34,857 nucleotides of DNA from an uncultured Alphaproteobacteria bacterium (GTDB lineage Bacteria; Pseudomonadota; Alphaproteobacteria; Bin95), in assembly GCA_938084065.1 (NCBI GenBank), contig CALKDI010000354.1:1-34857 (forward strand), written 5' to 3'. The translations under genes and the position numbers were made by a program. Below are positions 1-9,291 of the stretch, piece after piece. Position 1 is the stretch's first letter. The number at the start of each line of letters is the position of its first letter. The notes below the pieces were generated by a model, which saw nothing but the letters and a program-made list of their open reading frames with translations, had not been told where the DNA came from and ran no database searches.

Positions 1-443
1 ATCGGCAACTGAGACAGGTCGATCTGATCGCCGGTCAGCACCACTTCCTGCACCGGCGCCTTGCTCACCGTACGCGGTTTCATAGTCATGACGGTCTTTA
101 GCAGCGGCAGCATACCCATGGCCTCGCGCCACCCGCCAGGAGGCTCCGGCTGGCGCAGGAAGGCCAGGGTCTCGCCGATCTCGCGCAACTGGTGCGGCTC
201 CCGCTCCATGCCCCAGGCGACGCGTTCCACCGTGCCGAACAGGTTGGTCAGCACGCTCATCGGGTATTTCGAGCCGTCCTCGCGGCGGACATTCTCGAAC
301 AGCACCGCGGGGCCGCCCTCGGCCAGCAGGCGGGTCTGGATTTCGGTCAGTTCCAGCACGGGAGAAACTGGTGCTTGCACGCGGGCAAGCCGGCCAGCTT
401 TCTCCAGCTTTTCCAAAAATTCACGAAGAGAGCGGTATGCCAC
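1..443 (-). CDS. ubiD: UbiD family decarboxylase, 5' part only (runs off the window's left edge)
   Basis: Reverse translation gives VAYRSLREFLEKLEKAGRLARVQAPVSPVLELTEIQTRLLAEGGPAVLFENV...YPMSVLTNLFGTVERVAWGM, which matches the UbiD N-terminal pattern (LR.FL..LE..G.L.R...V.P.LE.TEI; GGPALLFEN; LFG). Likely GTG start at 443. Confidence 0.85.
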   Translation of the reverse strand, partial: MAYRSLREFLEKLEKAGRLARVQAPVSPVLELTEIQTRLLAEGGPAVLFENVRREDGSKYPMSVLTNLFGTVERVAWGMEREPHQLREIGETLAFLRQPEPPGGWREAMGMLPLLKTVMTMKPRTVSKAPVQEVVLTGDQIDLSQLP

Positions 444-502
444 GGGGTATAGGCGCCTTTGTCGAGCAAGGATGCGGCCAGACTTAAGGACTTTCGCGGA
501 CC

Positions 503-1102
503 ATGACCAGTGCCTCGCCGCCAACACCTGCCACCACGACAGCCGAACTGCTGGCACGGCTGGCAGCACATCATGCCGACACGCACCAGCACAGCCTGCG
601 CGTGGCCCGGCTCGCCGTGGCGCTGGCGGAGAATGCTGGCGTTGCCTTGCGCTTGGGTGACAAACTGGGCGAGGCAGCGCAGCTGCACGACATCGGCAAG
701 CTCGCCATTCCCGCCGCCTTGTTGAACAAGACCGGCGGTTTGAGCGCAGGCGAGCGCACACGGTTCCAGCGCCACACCCATGACGGCGCGACCTTACTCG
801 CTCCGATTGCTGGCGCGGTACTGGCGCAGGCGATCGCCCAAAATCACCACGAGCGGTGGGACGGCTCCGGCTATCCTTCCGGCCTGTGCCGCGAAGCCAT
901 TCCGCTTGGGGCTCGTTTGGTTGCCCTAGCCGACGTCTATGATGCACTTCGCGCGCCCAGGGCCTATAAAGATGGCCGCACGCATCCGGAGGTCCTCGCA
1001 ACAATGACGCGCATGAACCAGCAGTTTGACCCAAATCTGCTGACGGTATTTTTGGTCAAAGAAGCTAGAATCGCGCAAACTTATGATAAGGTGCAATCCT
1101 GA
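503..1102 (+). CDS. Stand-alone HD-GYP-type HD domain phosphohydrolase
   Basis: Contains H..HS.RVA, LHDIGKLAIP and NHHERWDGSGYPSGL...IPLGARLVALADVYDALRAPRAYK, the HD-GYP signature. Confidence 0.85.
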   Translation: MTSASPPTPATTTAELLARLAAHHADTHQHSLRVARLAVALAENAGVALRLGDKLGEAAQLHDIGKLAIPAALLNKTGGLSAGERTRFQRHTHDGATLLAPIAGAVLAQAIAQNHHERWDGSGYPSGLCREAIPLGARLVALADVYDALRAPRAYKDGRTHPEVLATMTRMNQQFDPNLLTVFLVKEARIAQTYDKVQS

Positions 1103-1833
1103 TGCCCTGGCCCAACCCCGTCGCACGAGCGCTCGACTACCCCTATGCCGCGCCCGCTGGCTCATTCCTGTTCCGCGATGGTCAGGAGGCTCGCTACCAA
1201 TCGCCGGGCCGCGAAGCTCATGGGATGCGTGTGCCGGTAATTGGCTATGGCTCGAACCGGGCCGCGGCGGCACTTGCGCGGAAATATCCAGATGCCGGCG
1301 CGCAAATTCCGGTGGAGGCAGCGTGGCTCGATGGCTTCGATGTTGTCTACGCCGCCCGCATCGCCGGCTATGGCGCTGTGCCTGCCACCCTCGCCCCTTG
1401 CCCTGGCTGCCGCGTGGCGGTCAAAGTCGTCTGGCTGTCGCTCGACCAACTCCCAGCCATGCATGCGAGCGAGGCCATCGGCGTCGGCTATGATTTCGGC
1501 GTATTGCAGGTGCCATTGCAGTGCGAGCATTCCGGCCTGTTGCCGCGCGCCCTGGTCTACATCGCCATTGGTGGCAGCTTTGCCCCGGAGGGCGAGCCAA
1601 TCGCCATCGACAGCATCACTGCCGAGGGCCGCCGCTGGCGCGCTGCGCCGCAGCAGACCATGCAACAGCACATGCGCTCTGCCCTGGAGCCGAGAATGCC
1701 GCTGGACGCTTTCCTCTCAGCCCATATCGAGGACCGCGAGTTGCGGCTGGCGCGGGCTGCCTGGCTAGCCAAATCGGCGCTGCCATGGCAGGAAAAGCGC
1801 TTCCGCATCCTAACCGCCGAGGATCCGCTGTGA
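1102..1833 (+). CDS. Hypothetical protein with possible gamma-glutamylcyclotransferase-like fold
   Basis: Start overlaps the HD-GYP stop. VIGYGSNRA resembles the YGSN loop of GGCT-like proteins. No other recognisable motif. Confidence 0.55.
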   Translation: MPWPNPVARALDYPYAAPAGSFLFRDGQEARYQSPGREAHGMRVPVIGYGSNRAAAALARKYPDAGAQIPVEAAWLDGFDVVYAARIAGYGAVPATLAPCPGCRVAVKVVWLSLDQLPAMHASEAIGVGYDFGVLQVPLQCEHSGLLPRALVYIAIGGSFAPEGEPIAIDSITAEGRRWRAAPQQTMQQHMRSALEPRMPLDAFLSAHIEDRELRLARAAWLAKSALPWQEKRFRILTAEDPL

Positions 1834-2603
1834 ACCGCGCCGCCCTGCTAACTCCCAAAGATCCGCCGCCGTATGAAGTCGTCAACTCAGCCGCTCTGAG
1901 GCCTTTGCTGTTCGTTTGCGAACATGCCGGCCATCTGGTGCCAGAACGCCTTGATGGCCTGGGCATTGCCGAGGCTGATCTACTGGATCATATCGGCTGG
2001 GACATCGGCGCTGGCGCTGTCACCAAACGGCTGGCAGCGATTTTCGGGGCAACAGCGGTGCTGGCGACATATTCCCGCCTGGTGATCGATGCGAACCGCC
2101 CGCTGGACCACGACACCTCAATTCCAGAGGAAAGCGACGGGCGCCCGATCCCAGCCAATGTCGGCCTGGACGCCGCCGGACGCCGCGCCCGCCAAGAAGC
2201 CTGCTTTTGGCCCTTTCACCGCGCAGTATCGGCTCAGCGGAGCCGTTTAACGGAGGCAGGGCAGACGCCAACCCTGGTCTTCGTCCACAGTTTTACGCCG
2301 TCAATGGCTGACGGCACGCCTCGCCCCTGGGAAATCGGCATTCTCTACGACCGGGATGAGCGGTTAGCGGGACCCCTGCTGCATTTCCTGACCCAGACGT
2401 TGGGCGAGAAACTCGGCGACAACCAGCCCTACACGGGCCGCGACAGCGCCGGCTACAGCGCGGAAACCCACGCAGCAGCACCCAACCTGCCCCACATCAT
2501 GCTGGAAATTCGCAACAACCTGATTCGAGACGATGGCGGCGTAAAACTCTGGTCCGCGCGCCTAGCGATCGCTCTGAAGGCCTGCCCAGACGTAGCGGCT
2601 TAA
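1830..2603 (+). CDS. N-formylglutamate amidohydrolase family protein
   Basis: In-frame GTG at 1830 overlaps the previous stop. Motifs: LLFVCEHAGHLVPERLDGLG, DHIGWDIGA, YSRLVIDANRPL, FVHSFTP, LEIRNNLI. Confidence 0.85.
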   Translation: MNRAALLTPKDPPPYEVVNSAALRPLLFVCEHAGHLVPERLDGLGIAEADLLDHIGWDIGAGAVTKRLAAIFGATAVLATYSRLVIDANRPLDHDTSIPEESDGRPIPANVGLDAAGRRARQEACFWPFHRAVSAQRSRLTEAGQTPTLVFVHSFTPSMADGTPRPWEIGILYDRDERLAGPLLHFLTQTLGEKLGDNQPYTGRDSAGYSAETHAAAPNLPHIMLEIRNNLIRDDGGVKLWSARLAIALKACPDVAA

Positions 2604-4237
2604 GCCACCTGCCCGGTCACCTCAGCTAATTTTGCAGGCGTGTCGATATCGAGCAGCACGGCGGCATCGCCCATCTCCACCTCAGCCAAGCGGTCGGCGT
2701 GTTCGGTGAACAAGGGTTTGGCGCCTTGGTCGCCGGATAGTGCCTGCATCGTGGACAGGAATTCGGCACTCCAGAGCACTGGGTTGCCACGTTTGCCTTC
2801 GAAGGTAGGAACCACGATGGCGCGGCCCTCCAGCGGATTAAAGGCGGCGATCAGGCGGTTGAGGTGGTCGGCACTGACTTGGGGCATATCCCCTAGGCAG
2901 ACCATCACGCCGTCAATGTCGGACGGCAGCGCGCGCAGGCCTGCCTTGAGCGACGTGCTGAGCCCGTCTGCATAGTTTGGATTGTGCACGGCCAGCAGAT
3001 CTCGACCCGCTAGCAAAGGGCTAATGGCGTCGGTCTCATGGCCGGTGACGACCACTGTGGCGCAGGTGTCCGCCGCCGCTACCGCATCCAGCGTGTGCGC
3101 TAGCATCGGCTTGCCGGCCACGACCTGCAGCAGCTTGTTGGCCACTCCCATGCGAGTGGAACGGCCCGCTGCCAACACCAAGGCGGCGATTCGAGGCGCG
3201 TGCGGAGCCTCCATCGCCGTACCGTCCGGCAGGGTCGCGCGCGGATGGCCGCGGCTTGGAATTTCTGCCAGCAGGCCGCCAGCTCCCATCGCCATAATTT
3301 CTTGCGCCCCTACCGGCAGATCAGCGCACAACCGCGCCAACACCCAGTCAAAGCCGTTCAGCTTGGGAGAGCGGGCACAGCCGGGCAGGCCGACCACGGG
3401 TACGCCCTCAACCTCTCCCATCAGGATCATGTTGCCGGGATCGACGGGCATGCCGAAATGGCGGATCGTTCCACCCGCAGCCACAATCCCAGCCGGAAGC
3501 GCGTCGCGGCGGTCAACGATGGCGGAGGCACCGGCGATCAGCACCATGTCGGGTTTGTCTGCCAACGCCCCGTGTAATGCCGAAGCGATGGCATCTGCCG
3601 TATGAGGACAGCGCCGTTCGCCCAGCAATACTGCGCCACGCTCGGCCAATCGACTCTCGGTGATGGTCACGCTCTTGTCGAGGACACTGGGTTTAACGCT
3701 CGGCAGGGTGCTCTGGATCAGGGCGGCTCGCTTTGGCTGGAACTGTGCAACTGTCATCAGCGGCACGAGTGCCGCCTGCGCAACGCCTTCGATGCGGCGC
3801 AATACGGTTTCGGAGGCGGCAAAGGGGATGATCTTGATGGTCGCCACCATCTGGCCGGCTGCAACCTCGGCATAGGGTTCGATGGTCGCGACGGTGGCGC
3901 TCTCATCGATCAGGTTGATGCGGTCCAACCGGGCTCGGTCAAGCACGAAGACGCCTGCATGTTCTGCGAACAGATTGACCCGGCCAGTGAACGGCACATT
4001 CGCCCGCACGCCCTCGCCAGGGAACAACCGCGCGATGCGCTCGGCGGCGGCATCCTCGCCGACTTCGCCGGGCTCCAGGCGCACGGCGATGACCTCGGTG
4101 ACGCCGGCTTCGGCCAGGCTGGCAATGTCAGCTTGGCTCAGCAGGCGGCCCTTTTTGAAACGCAACTTGCCCGCTTTGACCGAATGCGCCAGCAGCGCGC
4201 CGGCGGCGTCAGCGATAGGGGTGGGGCCGAATTTCAT
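2600..4237 (-). CDS. Molybdopterin-binding (MoeA-like) / MobA-like nucleotidyltransferase fusion, MocA-type
   Basis: Likely start MKFGPTPIADAAGALLAHSVKAGKLRFKKG at 4237. The C-terminal half has LVLAAGRSTRMGVANKLL and VMVCLGDMPQV, typical of Moco nucleotidyltransferases. Confidence 0.85.
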   Translation of the reverse strand: MKFGPTPIADAAGALLAHSVKAGKLRFKKGRLLSQADIASLAEAGVTEVIAVRLEPGEVGEDAAAERIARLFPGEGVRANVPFTGRVNLFAEHAGVFVLDRARLDRINLIDESATVATIEPYAEVAAGQMVATIKIIPFAASETVLRRIEGVAQAALVPLMTVAQFQPKRAALIQSTLPSVKPSVLDKSVTITESRLAERGAVLLGERRCPHTADAIASALHGALADKPDMVLIAGASAIVDRRDALPAGIVAAGGTIRHFGMPVDPGNMILMGEVEGVPVVGLPGCARSPKLNGFDWVLARLCADLPVGAQEIMAMGAGGLLAEIPSRGHPRATLPDGTAMEAPHAPRIAALVLAAGRSTRMGVANKLLQVVAGKPMLAHTLDAVAAADTCATVVVTGHETDAISPLLAGRDLLAVHNPNYADGLSTSLKAGLRALPSDIDGVMVCLGDMPQVSADHLNRLIAAFNPLEGRAIVVPTFEGKRGNPVLWSAEFLSTMQALSGDQGAKPLFTEHADRLAEVEMGDAAVLLDIDTPAKLAEVTGQVA

Positions 4238-4253
4238 GACTTTAGCTTTCTTA

Positions 4254-4344
4254 CCTCCCCGGACGCCATGGGCGTTCCGGGGCCCACCTGAAGGGAGCAC
4301 GAACCAGGCCAGAGACCCCGGATCGCCTTTGGCGTCCGGGGAGG
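4254..4344. repeat. Intergenic palindromic element made of two hairpins flanked by a 14-bp inverted repeat
   Basis: cctccccggacgcc (4254-4267) is the exact reverse complement of ggcgtccggggagg (4331-4344). Each arm also forms its own hairpin (ccccggacgcc-atg-ggcgttccgggg; ccccggatcgcc-ttt-ggcgtccgggg). Confidence 0.75.
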
Positions 4345-4366
4345 CGTGTTCTACTCATGGGAATTT

Positions 4367-5092
4367 TTAAGCCGCCGCCTTAGCCTTGACCTCCCGGCCA
4401 TCACCCAAATGCAAAACCTGCGTGATCTGCGCCATGATGGCGATGGCGATCTCTGCCGGTGCGCGGCCGCCCAGATGCAGGCCGATGGGCGCATGAATTT
4501 TGCCGATCTCCTCCGCAGTCAGGCCGGCAGCGGTCAGACGCTCCACCCGGCTCGCATGGGTTTTGCGAGAGCCCAGGCAGCCGATGTAGAACGCCTCCGA
4601 GCGCAACGCCACTTCCAGCGCCGGATCATCCAGCTTCGGATCATGGGTCAGGGTGACGACGGCGGTGCGGTTGTCGGGTTTCAGCGCCTCCATCGCCTCG
4701 TCCGGCCAATCCTCGTTCAGATCGACGCCGGGGAAGCGCTCCGCCGTGGCAAACGCGCCGCGCGGGTCTATGACGGTAATGGCATAACCTGCCGCCGCAG
4801 CAATCTGCACCAAAGGCTGCGTGATATGCACCGCGCCGACAATAATCAGCCGCCTGGGCGGGTTGTAAACATGCAGGAAATAGCGCTGGGCGCCGTGCTT
4901 GATATCATGGCTGCGATCATGACGCTGCGCCTCACTGGCGGCCTCGGCCACCTCCGGCGGCAGCGAGCCCGAGCCTTCAATGCCAGCGGGCGTCAATAGC
5001 CAGTCGGCACCGGATAGCATCTCAACAATGCGCACCACCGGCTGGTTATCCGCTCGCAGCGCTACCGCTTTCTCGAACAAAGATGATTGCAT
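4367..5092 (-). CDS. XdhC family protein, C-terminal Rossmann-type domain
   Basis: RRLIIVGAVHITQPLVQIAAAAGYAITVIDPRGAFATAERF...VTLTHDPKLDDPAL...FYIGCLGSRKTHASRVERL. The ORF is open to 5212, but MQSSLFEKAVALRA at 5092 is the likely start. Confidence 0.85.
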   Translation of the reverse strand: MQSSLFEKAVALRADNQPVVRIVEMLSGADWLLTPAGIEGSGSLPPEVAEAASEAQRHDRSHDIKHGAQRYFLHVYNPPRRLIIVGAVHITQPLVQIAAAAGYAITVIDPRGAFATAERFPGVDLNEDWPDEAMEALKPDNRTAVVTLTHDPKLDDPALEVALRSEAFYIGCLGSRKTHASRVERLTAAGLTAEEIGKIHAPIGLHLGGRAPAEIAIAIMAQITQVLHLGDGREVKAKAAA

Positions 5093-5096
5093 AGGC

Positions 5097-5441
5097 TCAG
5101 GCCTCCACCCGCTCGATAAAGATCTCAAGCTTGCCACCGCACGCCAGCCCGACCTCCCAGGCCTGATCGTCGGAAATGCCGAAATCCAGCAGTCTGGGCT
5201 TGCCATCTGCAATGACCTCCTGCCCCTCCGTCACAACCGCCCCTTCGACGCATCCGCCGGAAACAGAGCCAACAAAAGCGCCATCATCGGTCAGCGCCAA
5301 TTGGCTACCAACTCCGCGTGGGGCCGAACCCCAAGTAGAAATGACCGTCGCAATCGCCACTCCTTTGCCGGCAGAACGCCAGTCGCGCGCCTGGGCCAGG
5401 ATCGCATCCGCTTCCGCGTTTGTCAGAGAAGACTCCGCCAT
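5097..5441 (-). CDS. XdhC/CoxI-type small protein, N-terminal XdhC domain
   Basis: STWGSAPRGVGSQLALTDDGAFVGSVSGGCVEGAVV is the XdhC N-terminal signature. Confidence 0.88.
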   Translation of the reverse strand: MAESSLTNAEADAILAQARDWRSAGKGVAIATVISTWGSAPRGVGSQLALTDDGAFVGSVSGGCVEGAVVTEGQEVIADGKPRLLDFGISDDQAWEVGLACGGKLEIFIERVEA

Positions 5442-6661
5442 TCTCGCATGCCTTTCTGTAAGCTCACATCCGTAGCTGAGAGCGCGCCGGCCAACTCACC
5501 GAGGCTCTCCAGATTGTGGACGGGCCGAAAATCATCGACGTGGGGCAACATCGCCCGCGCTCCGCTAGATTTGGGCTGGAATTGGTCATAGCGCAAGAGC
5601 GGGTTGAGCCAGATCAGCCGGCGGCAGGACTTTTGCAGCCGCTCCATCTGCTCCTCGACGCCTTCCGCGGCCTCACGGTCGAGGCCGTCGGTGATCAGCA
5701 GCACCACTGCACCCTGGCCCAGCACCCGCCGCGACCAGAGACGGTTGAAGTCTTCCAGGCTGGCGCCAATGCGCGTACCGCCGGACCAGTCCTGCACCTG
5801 CTCGCCGATCTTGGCGAGCGCCCTGTCGACCTCCTTGTCGCGCAGGTAGCGGGTCACATTGGTCAACCGCGTGCCGAACAGGAATGTGTGTACCCGGTCA
5901 CGATCATTGGTCAGCGCGTGCAGGAAGTGCAGCAGCATCCGCGCATACCGCTCCATCGAGCCGGAAATATCGCACAGCACCACCAACGGCGGCGGACGGG
6001 TCTTGTGTTTGCGATATTGCAGCGGGATTGAGTCGCCACCGCCGCGCAAAGCCTTCTGCATGGTGCGACGCAGATCGGCGCGGGCGATGCGGTTGGTCGG
6101 AGCGTACCGGCGCACCTTGACCTCCGCCAAGGGCAGCGCCAGCCGGCTCATGGCGCGCTTGGCGATGTCGAGCTCGTCCGTGCTCATTTGCTCAAAATCT
6201 TTGGTCTGGAGCTGCTCGCGGGCGGACCAGGTCATATCCGCCTGGATTTCGACCTCTTCGTCCTCGCGCTCCTGGATCTGATCGCGCGGCGGCAGCATTG
6301 CCTCCGCCAACCGGCGCTGGAGAGGTTCACCAGGGTTTTCATCCGGCGGCATGTCGACTGCCAGCGTTGGCAGCATCATGTCGATCATGCGGTTCAGGAT
6401 ATCCGGATTGCGCCAGAACATCTGAAACGCCTGATCAAACAGCTCAATCTGATCGTAACGGCTGATCAGCGACGAGCGCAGCGCCCAGTAAAAGTCCCGC
6501 CGGTCGGTGATATCAATCGCCCGAACAGCTTCCACCGCCCTCAACGTATGCCCCGGCCCGAGCGGCAACCCCGCGGCACGCAGGGTGCGCACGAAATGCA
6601 TGATGTTTTCCGGGATGCGGCCGGATGTGGGTGGATCGGAAACTGCGGAGGAGGCTGTCAC
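5423..6661 (-). CDS. coxE: VWA domain-containing CoxE-like protein
   Basis: VVLCDISGSMERYARMLLHFLHAL (MIDAS DxSxS) with TFLFGTRLTNVTRYL and LLITDGLDRE. Overlaps the downstream XdhC start. Confidence 0.88.
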   Translation of the reverse strand: MTASSAVSDPPTSGRIPENIMHFVRTLRAAGLPLGPGHTLRAVEAVRAIDITDRRDFYWALRSSLISRYDQIELFDQAFQMFWRNPDILNRMIDMMLPTLAVDMPPDENPGEPLQRRLAEAMLPPRDQIQEREDEEVEIQADMTWSAREQLQTKDFEQMSTDELDIAKRAMSRLALPLAEVKVRRYAPTNRIARADLRRTMQKALRGGGDSIPLQYRKHKTRPPPLVVLCDISGSMERYARMLLHFLHALTNDRDRVHTFLFGTRLTNVTRYLRDKEVDRALAKIGEQVQDWSGGTRIGASLEDFNRLWSRRVLGQGAVVLLITDGLDREAAEGVEEQMERLQKSCRRLIWLNPLLRYDQFQPKSSGARAMLPHVDDFRPVHNLESLGELAGALSATDVSLQKGMREWRSLL

Positions 6662-6681
6662 GATGCGTACCGGTTCAAACG

Positions 6682-8304
6682 CTAGCCGTTTTCGCGCAAC
6701 AGGAAGCGTTGGATCTTGCCGCTCGGCGTTTTCGGCAATTCCGCAGGGAACTCAATCTCGCGCGGGTAGGCGTGACCACCCAACCGGCCCCGCACATGCA
6801 GGCGCAAGTCCTCTGCCAGCGCATCGGATGCCGTATGTCCCTCACTCAACACCACGAACGCTTTGACGATATGGCCACGCTCGGCATCAGGCTTGCCGAC
6901 AACCGCCGACTCCAGCACCGCTGGGTGCTCGATCAGGCAGCTTTCGACGTCAAACGGGCCGATCCGGTACCCGGCTGAACTGATCAGGTCGTCCGAGCGC
7001 CCAACAAAGCTGAACGCCCCGTCCTCGCCCTGCTCCAGAGTATCGCCGGTCAGGTAGTATTCGCCGACCCAATCCTGTCCTTCACGACCCACATAGCCGG
7101 AGAAGAAGAACAGGGGCGACTTGGCCCGATGCACTGCCAGAATGCCCTGCTGGCCGGTTGGCAATGGATTGCCTTTGTCATCGACCACCGCAAGGCTGAA
7201 ACCAGGCATGGGCAATCCGGCACTGCCGAGACCCTCCGGGTGCGCGAGATCGTGGTGGTTCATCAAAACCATGGCGACTTCGGTCTGGCCGTAATGGTCT
7301 TTTAGCGGGCAGCCAAGCTCGTCTGCGAACCAGCGCGCCACCTCCGGGTTGAGCGGTTCGCCGGCGCTGGAAGCGACTCGCAGCCGGCCCTTAAGCCGCG
7401 CAGGGACCTTTTCACCGGCGGCAATGAGCATGCGATAGGCGGTCGGCGCACCGGCCAGATTGGTGATCCCGTACTTCTCGATAACGTCGCACATCGCATC
7501 GACGGAGAACCCGGCCTCCTGAAACCTGGTCGTTTGGCCCAACAGCAGCGGGCCAATCACTGCGTAATAAAGGCCATATGCCCAACCCGGGTCAGCGATG
7601 TTCCAGAATTTGTCGTCGGGACGCAGGCCGATGCCGTAACGCATGTAGATGTAGAAGGCGCGCAGCGCCGTCAGTGGCACGACAACACCCTTTGGCTCGC
7701 CCGTTGTGCCGCTGGTAAACATCATCAGGCACGGGTCTTTGCCCTTGCGCATAACGGGCTCGAACGTGTCACTTTGTTGGGCGAGCGCAGCGTTCAGCTC
7801 CGGCTCCCCAGGGCGAGCGTCGCCTGACGTCACCACCTGCGGGCAGTTTTCCACTTCGTCCAGCTTTGGTCGGTTCGTGGTGTCTGCCACAACGAGCTTT
7901 GCGCCGGAGCCACGCAGACGCTGCTGAAGCGCCTTTGGTCCGAAAGCGGTAAAAAGCGGTTGATAGACAGCGCCGGCCCGCAATGTGCCGAGGACGACGA
8001 CAAACAGATCGGGCGTCCTTGGCAGCAGTCCGGCAACGCAATCACCCGGGCCAATACCCAGTGTCGTCAACAGGTTAGCAAAGCGGGCGGATAGGCGCTG
8101 TAACTCGTCGAAGGAGACGGTGCGGCTGGTGCCGTCTACACCATCCCAATTCAGGGCGATGCGGCCATCACCGGCGTACCTATCACAACATTCAACACAC
8201 GCATTGATGCCGGTCTCGAAATCGCCATGGAACTGAGTGTCCAGTGTAGCCAAGTCAAATTGATCATAAAATGACTGGTAGTCGGCAGTTGCTGTTTGGC
8301 TCAT
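6682..8304 (-). CDS. AMP-dependent acyl-CoA synthetase, acetyl-/medium-chain type
   Basis: LMMFTSGTTGEPKGVVVP, DHYGQTEVAM, YLTGDTLEQGEDGAFSFVGRSDDLISSAGYRIGPFDVE, KTPSGKIQRFLLR. Confidence 0.88.
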   Translation of the reverse strand: MSQTATADYQSFYDQFDLATLDTQFHGDFETGINACVECCDRYAGDGRIALNWDGVDGTSRTVSFDELQRLSARFANLLTTLGIGPGDCVAGLLPRTPDLFVVVLGTLRAGAVYQPLFTAFGPKALQQRLRGSGAKLVVADTTNRPKLDEVENCPQVVTSGDARPGEPELNAALAQQSDTFEPVMRKGKDPCLMMFTSGTTGEPKGVVVPLTALRAFYIYMRYGIGLRPDDKFWNIADPGWAYGLYYAVIGPLLLGQTTRFQEAGFSVDAMCDVIEKYGITNLAGAPTAYRMLIAAGEKVPARLKGRLRVASSAGEPLNPEVARWFADELGCPLKDHYGQTEVAMVLMNHHDLAHPEGLGSAGLPMPGFSLAVVDDKGNPLPTGQQGILAVHRAKSPLFFFSGYVGREGQDWVGEYYLTGDTLEQGEDGAFSFVGRSDDLISSAGYRIGPFDVESCLIEHPAVLESAVVGKPDAERGHIVKAFVVLSEGHTASDALAEDLRLHVRGRLGGHAYPREIEFPAELPKTPSGKIQRFLLRENG

Positions 8305-8334
8305 CCGGGCGATTCCTCATAAAAGTTCGGTCGA

Positions 8335-9291
8335 CTACAGCCCCTCCCGGCGTGCCTCCGCCAGGTTAGCATTGACCTCGGCAAGAATACGTTGGGCCTC
8401 TGAGCCCTGTAGGCGTTGGATGTCGTCCTGGTATTTCAGCAGCACGCCCAGCGTATCGTTCACAACGGCTGGGTCCAGCACCAGCGCGTTGAGCTGCATC
8501 AGGGCGTTGGTCCAGTCGATGCTTTCGGCGACGCCGGGCAGCTTGAACATGTCCATGCCGCGCACCTTCTGGATGAAGCCGACGATCTGTTGCGTCAGTT
8601 CCTCCGATGCGCCAGGCGCTTTCAGGCGCAGGATCTCTGCCTCGCGCTTGGCATCCGGGTAATCGACCCAGTGGTAGAAGCAGCGCCGCTTCAGCGCGTC
8701 GTGAATTTCGCGGGTGCGATTGGAGGTGACGATGACGATGGGCGGCTTATCGGCCTTGATTGTGCCCAGTTCCGGGATGGTCACCTGAAAGTCGCTAAGC
8801 ACCTCCAGCAGATAGGCCTCAAACGGCTCATCCGTGCGGTCGAGTTCATCGATGAGCAGGACGGGCGGGCCGTCAATACTGCTCTCCATCGCCTGCAGCA
8901 AAGGCCGCTCAATCAGGAATTCGCGGCGAAAGATATCGCTGGAAAGGGTGCTGCGGTCGGCATCGCCCATGGCCTCCGCCAGCCGGATTTCGATCATCTG
9001 GCGGGCGTAGTTCCACTCATAGACCGCGCTGGCGACGTCAAGGCCCTCGTAGCATTGCAGGCGGATCAGGCGACGGCCCAGTTGCTGACTCAGAACCTTG
9101 GCGATCTCTGTCTTGCCGACGCCAGCCTCTCCCTCCAGGAACAGCGGGCGGCCCAGCTTCAACGCTAGAAAAAGCGACGTCGCAAGCGAACGGTCGGCGA
9201 CATAGTTGCCGCCGGCGAGCAGATCGGCAACGCCGTCTACAGATTCCGGTAAATCCACTCGGGGTCCTTTAAACGATGGAGGCAACAGCAC
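8335..9291 (-). CDS. coxD: MoxR-type AAA+ ATPase, CoxD
   Basis: LFLEGEAGVGKTEIAKVLS (Walker A), PPVLLIDELDRTDEPFEAYLLEVLSDFQVTIPELG (Walker B). Overlaps the coxM stop by about 20 bp. Confidence 0.88.
   Translation of the reverse strand: MLLPPSFKGPRVDLPESVDGVADLLAGGNYVADRSLATSLFLALKLGRPLFLEGEAGVGKTEIAKVLSQQLGRRLIRLQCYEGLDVASAVYEWNYARQMIEIRLAEAMGDADRSTLSSDIFRREFLIERPLLQAMESSIDGPPVLLIDELDRTDEPFEAYLLEVLSDFQVTIPELGTIKADKPPIVIVTSNRTREIHDALKRRCFYHWVDYPDAKREAEILRLKAPGASEELTQQIVGFIQKVRGMDMFKLPGVAESIDWTNALMQLNALVLDPAVVNDTLGVLLKYQDDIQRLQGSEAQRILAEVNANLAEARREGL

Noticed and set aside
2982-4370. Plus-strand ORFs 2982..3605, 3602..4291, 3882..4370
   Set aside because: Antisense to the MocA/MoeA-like fusion; no motifs and low-complexity composition.
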